Of a DNA stretch of 20,427 nt, positions 9,152 to 16,668 are shown piece after piece. The stretch is from Ichthyosporea sp. XGB-2017a. Its lineage: Eukaryota > Opisthokonta > Ichthyosporea. Location: positions 1 through 20,427 of the forward strand of contig PDIM01000016.1 of NCBI GenBank assembly GCA_002811675.1, given 5' to 3'. The notes below the pieces were generated by a model. It was not told the DNA's origin, searched no databases, and saw only the letters and a list, made by a program, of their open reading frames with translations. The stretch's first letter is position 1; each line of letters begins with the position of its first letter. The position numbers and the translations under genes were made by a program.

Positions 9152-9157
9152 AATAAA
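9152..9157 (+). terminator. Probable polyadenylation signal of PCCA
   Basis: This AATAAA hexamer lies 58 nt after the PCCA stop, on the gene's strand. Confidence 0.6.
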
Positions 9158-10476
9158 TTAAGACTTATAAATATATATCAGATTGATATTTTTTGGAAAG
9201 TGAACGTATGAAATTACCATTCAGAATTGCCGACTGCGGGAGATCAAACGAAGCAAATTTCACCTTTTCAAGAACATTATTTAGGAAAGATAGATGGATC
9301 TTGAGAAGCGAAGTTTATAAAGAATCATCCTGTCCACTTTGGTTCTTTCTGCACACATGAACACATGAACTATTTCAATATATACAATACCTCAGTTCCC
9401 TGAAACTCACCACCAAATGCATACTGAGCGTCAATATCGGTCCTCAGTCTTGTGCAAGGTCAGGGTTGTTGAGATGCTCCCATTGAATGTTTTGAATGAG
9501 TAGTTTGTACAAGGGAATAAATGCGTCCATAATTGCGTGCATGAAAAAAAGAAAAAGAAAAAGCACATGAACTATTTCTCAAAAAGTACAATGGAAGCGT
9601 GATCGCAAATTCCACTACACAGTCTAAAAAACTAAAAATTGTGTCCCGTTTCAAATTTTGCACAGCGCTTGCTGCACGTTGCCAGTACGTCTAGCTACAT
9701 AGTATTAATTCTTTGTGAGAAGCTACATAGCTACTGCATAGCTGATAATGGTCCAGGTCATTATTATTATCGATTGCTAATTCCATGGGAGAACGGTGTA
9801 CTGACAGCTGGCCACAGATCACAGCTCTATAAGAGTGTTGGTGTGAGATTTGTCGATCATGCCTGGCTTTCGTTCCGAGTGGCCAGTGCCCAGTGCATGG
9901 ATATATATATGGACGGGCCACGATCCTCTTATAGTAAGCCTCAAGCGGGTCCAGCCTTAAATGTGCGGTTTCTACAAACTTTAATAACGATTGTAGCCAA
10001 AGTTTGATTCTTGAACCCTTACCAATTTCAACCATGGTGAAACACTCTTCCACGTACCCCCACTCGACCTCCGCTAAATCATCGAGTCTCCCTTAATAGC
10101 CCCCCTCTCTCCCATTCATCTCCTCCCCCTCCCTCCCCCTATAACTCCCCCGGCCGCCTGGGCCCAATATCTGTCCGTCCCCTGCACATGACATCATGAT
10201 AGCAATAGAATGGGTATTAACCAGTGTTATCTATGGCCCTCTTCATACACAATAATTGGTTGACTACAATAACACACCACAGCCAGATATATAGCCAACA
10301 CCAATTTTCTCCTTTACCATACGGAAGGGTGTTTGAGTTTGAGAGATTTGGATTGCTTGCTGGGCCCCTGTTGTGTTAAGATTGTGATATAGCACTTCTT
10401 TCTTATTTCTGTATAGTCTTCTCTTTTACCTTTATTCGGAAAATCTCCTTAGTGTGAAGCAATTTTGAAAAATACA
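9158..10476. other. Intergenic spacer between PCCA and the succinate/fumarate carrier
   Basis: About 1.3 kb without a gene I can support. Two overlapping open frames of about 120 residues on opposite strands (9639-10007 and 9691-10053) show no family features. Visible structure: a 15-nt direct repeat (9362-9376 and 9564-9578), AT and ATT microsatellite runs (9755-9767, 9900-9911), a pyrimidine tract (about 10100-10150), TGACATCATG (10189-10198), and two CCAAT boxes near the carrier (10255-10259 reversed, 10301-10305). The last 300 nt are presumably the carrier promoter and leader. Confidence 0.55.
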
Positions 10477-11560
10477 ATGTCTGCAAAGAAGCAAGATAAA
10501 CCATTCCTTATGCATTTGATTGCAGGGGGTGGGGCTGGCGTTGTGGAATCGACCATTTGTCATCCATTGGACACGATTAAAACGCGTATGCAGTTGTCTA
10601 GAACTGGAATGGTAAGGCTGTTAGTTTTAGCTATTTGTCAAATTGAAATTTTATAGACTACTAACCAACTCTCTTTTTGAAAATCATTTCTTTTGTTTTG
10701 CTTATTGTGCTCAGGGTCAACGCAAGGGCATTTTTGGAGTGGCAACTAGTGCCATCAAGAAAGAAGGGCCATTTGCTTTGTACAAGGGTTTAACTGCGGT
10801 TGTTTGTGGTATTGCGCCTAAAATGGCAATTCGGTTTTCCTCATTTGAGACTTTCAAAAAACATTTGGCTGACGAGAATGGAAAATGTAACATCTCAAGG
10901 ACTCTTTTGGCAGGGACTTTGGCAGGAACCACAGAAGCAGTTATTGTGGTAACTCCGATGGAAGTATTGAAAATCAGAATGCAGGCCCAAAGGCATTCAT
11001 TGAGTGATCCCCTGGATAAGCCAAAGTACCGCGGCGTATTTCACGCGGCGTATCTCATTACAAAAGAAGAGGGACTGGGGGCACTGTACAAGGGAGTTAT
11101 TCCTACAGTGTTAAGGCAAGCAACTAACCAAGCGGTCAACTTTACTGTTTACCATGAGCTGAAAAAGTTGTGGCTTTCATATATGGATAAGCGGGAACTT
11201 GCTTCCTACGAGTCTTTGTTTCTGGGGGGATTTAGTGGGGCAATGGGACCATGTGCAAATTCTCCAATTGATGTGATTAAAACAAGATTGCAAAAACAAA
11301 AGATTGTTGCAGGGCAAAAACCAAAATACGATGGTGTCGTTGGAACAATCACAACCATTTACAAGGAAGAAGGCTTACGAGCATTTTACAGAGGACTGAC
11401 TCCACGTTTGATGCGAATTGCCCCTGGACAAGCAATTACCTTTATGGTTTACGAAAGGATAGTAAGATTCATGAACCATAATGGTTTGTTTAATTCTAAC
11501 ACCGTGGAGGCTAATGACCAGAAGAGTATCAACGAGCCTGTAAAAGCCACGGTGGCCTAA
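10477..11560 (+). CDS. SFC1: Mitochondrial succinate/fumarate carrier (Sfc1/Acr1 type)
   Basis: Exons 10477-10611 and 10715-11560 give 326 residues; yeast Sfc1 has 322. The protein belongs to the mitochondrial carrier family: three repeats, six membrane helices, inner membrane. The signatures are PLDTIKTRMQ (from residue 30), PMEVLKIRMQAQ (from 126) and PIDVIKTRLQ (from 229). Stretches such as GIAPKMAIRFSS, RQATNQAVNFTVY and LTPRLMRIAPGQAITF match Sfc1 and not ADP/ATP, citrate or dicarboxylate carriers. In yeast Sfc1 brings succinate into mitochondria in exchange for fumarate, which feeds gluconeogenesis during growth on acetate or ethanol. The frame reaches back to a TTG at 10465, but the first ATG is 10477. 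The C-terminal tail (about 20 residues) is polar and unremarkable. It converges on ARP5. The assignment rests on similarity; transport specificity is inferred. Confidence 0.93.
10612..10714 (+). other. Carrier-gene intron (103 nt, phase 0)
   Basis: Donor GTAAGG, perfect TACTAAC branch motif at 10659-10665, and the first AG after it is the acceptor GCTCAG at 10714. Splicing joins SRTGM to GQRKG, restoring the first carrier repeat. Confidence 0.92.
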
Positions 11561-11601
11561 TTGCGCTCCGGTTTTTGCTTTAGAAACAAAAATTCTTGAA
11601 A

Positions 11602-11607
11602 AATAAA
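11602..11607 (+). terminator. Probable polyadenylation signal of the carrier gene
   Basis: This AATAAA hexamer lies 42 nt after the stop codon, on the carrier strand. Confidence 0.65.
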
Positions 11608-11658
11608 GCACACTTTCGCAAGAAAACGAAAATGTTTTAAGTAGGGAGAGATAAAATA

Positions 11659-11664
11659 TTTATT
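11659..11664 (-). terminator. Probable polyadenylation signal of ARP5
   Basis: TTTATT on the + strand reads AATAAA for ARP5, 92 nt past its stop. Confidence 0.55.
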
Positions 11665-11755
11665 GACTCAATACTTTGGCCTTTATGCGCCCAAGTGGGG
11701 ATGGTGGTGGTATGGGAATCATCACTTTTACTTTTCGTCCCATCTATGATGTATT

Positions 11756-13930
11756 CTACTCAGGTGTGGCAAAGTAAATGTTCGAACACTCGTGCTCTTT
11801 CAAGTATTCGCCTCCCATTTCTAGATATTCTGCTCGTGAAATGCTGCTTTCTTTGAATCGTCCAGATTTGCTAAAAAGACTAGCTCCTTTCCACGCATCC
11901 ACAATGGGATCTGCAGCACCAAACACATTGATAGGAGTGCCGAAAGGACGGATGGAACGTACCTCCCGTTCAAGTCTTGTTAACATACCCTGGTACGAGC
12001 TATTTCCACCAGTCAAAAAAACGTTTTTGCTGATTGCAATTTGTTGTTCTGCACTAAAATTTCGAAGCACATATTGCATCATTTCGACTATACCAGTTTG
12101 ATCATTGCCCACGATTGATGGCTGAAACAGGACTTCCGGAACACGTATTCTGTCAACTGAAAGACGCACCTGATACATTGTTTCAAGCGGCGCTTCTTCT
12201 TCTTCTTTTGACTGCTCTTCCCTAAACTGTGGATCATATTTTATCAGCTGAGCTTCCAGTTTGGTGATTTCCGATTCATCGCGTTCGCTTTCTGAATCAT
12301 CATCGTCTTTGTTAATTGTTCGATATACAGACCAGTCACTATCATTCATTCCAAATGTATCGTCTTTCTGCTTTCTCCTGGACCTATTTTCATTCATATC
12401 TTGAGCTTGCTGGGCAATCAGTCTCATACGTTGTTTTGATGCATGACTTCTCCTGTTCTGAAGTTCTTGTTTCAGCCTATGTCTGTCCTTCCGCCTTTTA
12501 AGAACAGCGTCCCTCTGAATGTGGATATTTTTCAACCATCCTTGCAAATCAGCTTCGCGCTTTTCATCTTCAAGCTTTTCAAGTCTTTCTTCCTCGGCTC
12601 GTAGTTCGTCCCTAATTCTCTTCGCCTTTAGTCTTCCTTCATGCGCATTTTTTAAAAACCTTTGTTTCTTTTTTTCTTTAATTTGATCTTCTGTAAGCTC
12701 ACTGTCTGGCTTATCTAATAAATCACATACAGGAGGCTCCCTTTCTTTCTCTTCTGGTTCATCAATAACTCCTTGAATTCTATTTCGAATTTTCCTAATG
12801 GCCTTCACACTTTCTTCAATAGCTTGCTCAAGTTGTTTTTTAGAGCTCAGACCAAAATCCTCTAGAGCATCCATGAATTCCCCCTTGTCTTCCTTGAACA
12901 GCATTTTAATAGCTTCCATTTCCGCCAGCTGCTTCTCTTTTTCTTTCAATTGATTCTGGCGCTTGAGAGCCGCCATTTCTTTCAGCCTAGCAATATTTTC
13001 TTTCTTTTTCTCTTCGCGTTCTTGCAACTGCTTTTCATCTTTTTCGTCCGGTTTGTCAAACTCGAGCTGCATAACAACTGTTTCGTCCAAAAAATACTGC
13101 TCGCTTTCCCATTGCCGTAAAGAATCTTGGTAATTTGGGGCTACCATGCAATAGTCGTGCAACAATTCACGAGCCCTTGCTAAATCCATTCCTGAGCGAT
13201 GATCAGGGTATTTCAAATCAACAAGAGTGTGCAAGCAGTCAACGAGGTCAGACCCCCCAACATTTAAACGTTTACAGCTTCGGGGATTAAATCGTCCATT
13301 CCAAATGGGAAGAATATGCGTTGCCATATTTCCGCAAGACACGACACAGCCAGAATACACGTCGCCTTTGCAATTTTGATAGAAACTAAAAAGAGAGTCG
13401 ACACCATAGCAAACCGAAGGGATGTCATAGCACTCAAACAAAAGTTCCGACATTATCTGTCTACAGTAATTGGGGTTGCACACAGGCTCTGTCAACACTA
13501 TCGGATGTTGCACTGCTCCCTGAGAATGGACGTTCAAATTACAAAAAGTATAATCAAGAATAATTTCTTCAATATCGCAGCTGGTCATACAAGCACCATC
13601 AAATGGGGTTTTGTAATTCAGCCTAGAAGCCCCTTCTATAAGATTAGTGTCATTTCCCACGTAAAAGCTCACTTCCCCCTCTTTCAAAGGGGTCTTTGTC
13701 TTTCCAAACAAGTTTGGGAATATCATGGAAGGTCGAGCAGAGCCACCCCATCCGGCTTTACACTCATACGTCCCATTGTCAATTACTATAGTCCCGTTCC
13801 CCTTGTTTGCCGGTTTGTTTGTATAGGTGCCTCTAACCTCAATGTCATCCTTGAATGAGTGTATGTTTGCAGCCAAAAACCCGTTCCAGTCCCTTTCCGG
13901 GGAAGGTCCATCATCCACTACCCCTCCCAT
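11756..13930 (-). CDS. ARP5: Actin-related protein 5, INO80 chromatin-remodelling subunit
   Basis: A 724-residue actin-fold protein of the nucleus. With Ies6, Arp5 forms the INO80 module that grips the nucleosome and couples ATP use to remodelling. The N-terminal actin half has IVIDNGTYECKAGW (48-61, phosphate-loop region), EPVCNPNYCRQIMSELLFE (148-166) and the SGCVVSCGNMATH segment (193-205). A charged, largely coiled-coil insertion (about 290-575) follows, as expected for Arp5, and contains the DDTFGMNDSDWSVYR signature at 523-537. The fold resumes with LFQPSIVGNDQTG (601-613), FLTGGNSSYQGM (638-649) and a C-terminal NIYFATPE. The frame extends four codons through a TTG, so the ATG at 13930 is chosen. 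TTTCAG immediately precedes this ATG, so a 5' leader intron or a short upstream coding exon is possible. It is divergent from FEN1. Confidence 0.95.
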   Translation of the reverse strand: MGGVVDDGPSPERDWNGFLAANIHSFKDDIEVRGTYTNKPANKGNGTIVIDNGTYECKAGWGGSARPSMIFPNLFGKTKTPLKEGEVSFYVGNDTNLIEGASRLNYKTPFDGACMTSCDIEEIILDYTFCNLNVHSQGAVQHPIVLTEPVCNPNYCRQIMSELLFECYDIPSVCYGVDSLFSFYQNCKGDVYSGCVVSCGNMATHILPIWNGRFNPRSCKRLNVGGSDLVDCLHTLVDLKYPDHRSGMDLARARELLHDYCMVAPNYQDSLRQWESEQYFLDETVVMQLEFDKPDEKDEKQLQEREEKKKENIARLKEMAALKRQNQLKEKEKQLAEMEAIKMLFKEDKGEFMDALEDFGLSSKKQLEQAIEESVKAIRKIRNRIQGVIDEPEEKEREPPVCDLLDKPDSELTEDQIKEKKKQRFLKNAHEGRLKAKRIRDELRAEEERLEKLEDEKREADLQGWLKNIHIQRDAVLKRRKDRHRLKQELQNRRSHASKQRMRLIAQQAQDMNENRSRRKQKDDTFGMNDSDWSVYRTINKDDDDSESERDESEITKLEAQLIKYDPQFREEQSKEEEEAPLETMYQVRLSVDRIRVPEVLFQPSIVGNDQTGIVEMMQYVLRNFSAEQQIAISKNVFLTGGNSSYQGMLTRLEREVRSIRPFGTPINVFGAADPIVDAWKGASLFSKSGRFKESSISRAEYLEMGGEYLKEHECSNIYFATPE

Positions 13931-14442
13931 CTGAAATACCAAAACGGAAATGCAAAGTAAAGCGAGTTAACGATAAGATCCACCTAGCTTAAGTGCAAGG
14001 TGCACACTGAAGGAGGAGCAGGGGGAGGAAGAGAGAGTGTGTTTGAGTCTTATACAGTTAGCAAGCAGATCTACCCCCGCACTGTTCTTTGTCACTTTGC
14101 ACTCTTCAAGACACACACAGACACACCACACTCCACACACACGTACAGCTGATACAATACGGCCAATAATAATAATAAAGACCCCTAACCCCACGGCTGC
14201 ACGTCCCGGCCCGCGGGCCGCGACTGTAGATCTTATCTGCAACACTTCCCCACCAGCAGGAATTTCACAAGTCATGCACAGTAGTGTGTTTGTTTGTTTG
14301 TTGTTTCAGTTTTGGTGGATTGACGACAAGGACTCCCTGTTTGTTTATGTCCAGGATTTATCGATAGATAAATATATATACGGAGATAGATCTCGTTGAA
14401 TGTTTGTTGGCAGTGGAAGTGTAGAAGTGTGAATATTTCAGA
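13931..14442. promoter_or_regulatory. Divergent promoter between ARP5 and FEN1
   Basis: The 512-nt spacer has no supported gene. It holds a pyrimidine tract on the ARP5 sense strand (purine-rich on +, 14009-14038), CA-repeat-rich sequence (about 14108-14142), a CCAAT box (14163-14167), an AAT microsatellite (14165-14177), CCCCTAACCCC (14182-14192), and a GC-only 14-nt palindrome (14207-14220). TTTCAG sequences sit right before both start codons. No E2F or ACGCGT consensus was seen. Confidence 0.55.
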
Positions 14443-15579
14443 ATGGGTATTCAAGGGCTTTCGAAAGTGATTGCAGATAATGCTCCTTCAGCAATTAAAG
14501 AGGATGAAATCAAAAATTTCTTTGGTCGAAAAGTTGCAATCGATGCTTCAATGTCTATTTATCAGTTCTTGATTGCAGTGAGATCAGATGGTAATGTGCT
14601 TACTAATGAATCTGGTGAAACCACGAGTCATCTGATGGGGTTATTTTACCGCACTATACGTATGGTGGAAAACGGAATTAAGCCTCTGTATGTTTTTGAT
14701 GGTAAACCTCCATCTATGAAGTCTGGGGAACTGGCAAAGCGAAAAGAAAAGAGAGAAGAGGCGGAGTCTAATCTCAAGGCTGCCGAAGAAGCTGGAGATC
14801 AAGAAAACATTGATAAATTCTCACGACGCCTCGTGAAAGTAACCCCTCAGCACAATGAAGAGTGTCAAAAATTGCTGAAGCTTATGGGAATACCTTATGT
14901 TAAGGCCCCTTGTGAAGCTGAAGCGCAGTGTGCCGAGCTGGTAAAAGCAGGGAAAGTGTATGCAACTGGCACTGAAGACATGGACGCCCTCACGTTTGGC
15001 ACGAACGTCCTTTTGAGACACATGACTTTCAGTGAGGCGAGAAAAATGCCCATTAAGGAATACAACTTATCTCGTGTCCTGGAAGGTCTTGAGCTAACGA
15101 TGAATCAATTTATTGATCTTTGCATTCTTCTTGGATGTGACTATTGCCCAAGCATTAAAGGAATTGGGCCGCACCGAGCCATCAACCTTATCAGAGAGCA
15201 CAAAAGTATCGAGAATGTTATTGATGCTATAGACACTAAAAAATATCCTATTCCCGAAGACTGGCTTTATAAAAGGGCCCGAGAGCTTTTTAAGGAACCT
15301 GAAGTAACTAAAGGAGATGAGTTTGACTTTAAGTGGTCTGCACCTGATGAGGAAGGGCTTGTTCAATTCATGGTGAATGAAAAAGGATTCAATGAAGATA
15401 GAATTAGAAATGGGGTCAAGAAAATCTCGAAGAGCCGCAACACTGCCACCCAAGGGCGCCTTGACTCTTTTTTTACTGTTCTACCTCCAAAGGGTGATGC
15501 AAAGAAATTGGGGGTAAAGCGAAAGCCTCTTGCAGATTCTAAAAAGGCGAAAGGAAATGCTAAGCGCGGTAGGAGGTAA
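14443..15579 (+). CDS. FEN1: Flap endonuclease 1
   Basis: Intact, uninterrupted 378-residue protein; human FEN1 has 380 and the numbering is the same through the PIP box. FEN1 removes 5' flaps during Okazaki-fragment maturation and long-patch base excision repair in the nucleus. Yeast calls it RAD27. The N-terminal MGIQGL, the XPG-N domain (about 1-107) and the XPG-I domain (about 146-235) are present. The metal-binding acidic residues D34, D86, E158, E160, D179, D181 and D233 are all conserved. The helix-hairpin-helix follows ([10 protein letters not shown]). A PCNA-interacting box QGRLDSFF lies at 337-344 (codons from 15451). A lysine/arginine-rich tail after it is the probable nuclear localisation signal. 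The start is fixed because the N-terminal Met-Gly is part of the active site in this family. It is divergent from ARP5. Confidence 0.98.
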   Translation: MGIQGLSKVIADNAPSAIKEDEIKNFFGRKVAIDASMSIYQFLIAVRSDGNVLTNESGETTSHLMGLFYRTIRMVENGIKPLYVFDGKPPSMKSGELAKRKEKREEAESNLKAAEEAGDQENIDKFSRRLVKVTPQHNEECQKLLKLMGIPYVKAPCEAEAQCAELVKAGKVYATGTEDMDALTFGTNVLLRHMTFSEARKMPIKEYNLSRVLEGLELTMNQFIDLCILLGCDYCPSIKGIGPHRAINLIREHKSIENVIDAIDTKKYPIPEDWLYKRARELFKEPEVTKGDEFDFKWSAPDEEGLVQFMVNEKGFNEDRIRNGVKKISKSRNTATQGRLDSFFTVLPPKGDAKKLGVKRKPLADSKKAKGNAKRGRR

Positions 15580-16668
15580 GAGGCGTCTGGTACTATCATC
15601 GTTTTTTAGTGAATCCATCTACCTTTGTTTAGGGGAGACCGTATCATCTTTTATATACGTTAGTTATTCTGTACATTTCCACTTTCATGGAAGGACTTTT
15701 CCCAACAATAAATCCCACACCTTCACTTGTCTATATTAGTAGGTCTATATTGCTTGTAACAGTTCTTATTCAAAAAGACTAACCACTTAGCCTTGAGCTT
15801 ATGCGTGAGTTGCCTTCTCTGTGTTTCATTTCTGTGAAATAAGAGCCCACATTAAATGCATTCCTTTAGCTGGACTTGAACTTGGAACACTTTCACTTTG
15901 ACACAACAGCACATGGAGATGGATCTTTTTATCGAATTTCATAACACATTACATACATGCAGCATGCTCCTTCTCTTTTCCTTATATATATAATCACGTT
16001 ATATAATTAGTGGAGGTTAGGGGAGGGGTACTTTTCCACTCCGGCTGATCTATTACAATTTATCATCCAGCTAATTATTTCCCTCCTCCTCCCTTCCGTC
16101 TCTTCTTTGCTTGTATACTCCCTCCCTTTTATTTTTTGTGATTGACAGTCAATTGTGTGTGTACTGACAAGCCAGGCTTGGGTGAGTGTGATCTGTCTCA
16201 AAGACCAGATCAAGACTCGGATTCTGTATTTACCTAGAGTCTTGCTAGCTGAACCGCCTTCCTCATCCTCTGAGTCTCGCATTAGCGTAGTCGTTAGGCC
16301 AGTGGGGCTGTCTCCTTTGATTTGCTTCTTCGGTACTTACACATCCTATCGGGTGCTAATTTAAAGAACAAATTATACGTACGCTTCTAGGCTTGCTTAA
16401 TCCCACCGAATAGTTCTGAAGGAAAAGAGGTGATTGTGTGATGCAAACATCTTAAAATAGAGCTTAGAAACTAGAGGACTTTATTATCTTTTCCTGGAAA
16501 GATCGGGAACCAAGTTTGCTTTTGAGATTCGTGCACGAGAGTATTCATTGGTCAATGAAATTTATTTAAAAGCTCTTTCTACTGTTTTCTGACTATAGTT
16601 GCACTGACGTTTGAGGATCTGCTTTGTCCTTTCTTCTTTCTTTTTTATCTCCTTTATTTATTTGAACA
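15580..16668. other. Intergenic spacer between FEN1 and the importin gene
   Basis: About 1.1 kb. The first 130 nt are FEN1 3' UTR. The rest has no gene I can support: a 91-residue minus-strand frame (16007-16282) has no recognisable family. It holds a GTTAGGGG box (16016-16023), a pyrimidine tract on the importin sense strand (16078-16134) and GGCCAGT (16297-16303). Two very short upstream frames (ATG at 16441 and 16555, four codons plus a stop each) precede the importin ATG and would lower initiation if transcribed. Confidence 0.5.
15707..15712 (+). terminator. Probable polyadenylation signal of FEN1
   Basis: This AATAAA hexamer lies 128 nt after the FEN1 stop. Confidence 0.55.

Larger units (their letters stand above)
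11561..11755. other. Short convergent 3' intergenic region, carrier and ARP5
   Basis: Only 195 nt separate the two stop codons. The region holds one AATAAA for each gene and nothing else recognisable. Confidence 0.7.

Noticed and set aside
9639-10053. Overlapping open frames of about 120 residues on both strands in the PCCA-carrier spacer
   Set aside because: No recognisable family or motif, no plausible promoter or poly(A) arrangement, and composition typical of chance frames over intergenic DNA.
15776-15890. Possible tRNA: A-box-like GGCTAAGTGGTTAG and B-box-like GTTCAAGTCC on the minus strand
   Set aside because: The two boxes occur in the wrong order (B before A), the T stem does not pair, and no acceptor stem can be drawn.
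16007-16282. 91-residue minus-strand frame starting MRDSEDEEGG
   Set aside because: No family similarity recognised. It lies over the pyrimidine tract and TTAGGG-like box of the importin upstream region, so a chance frame is more likely.
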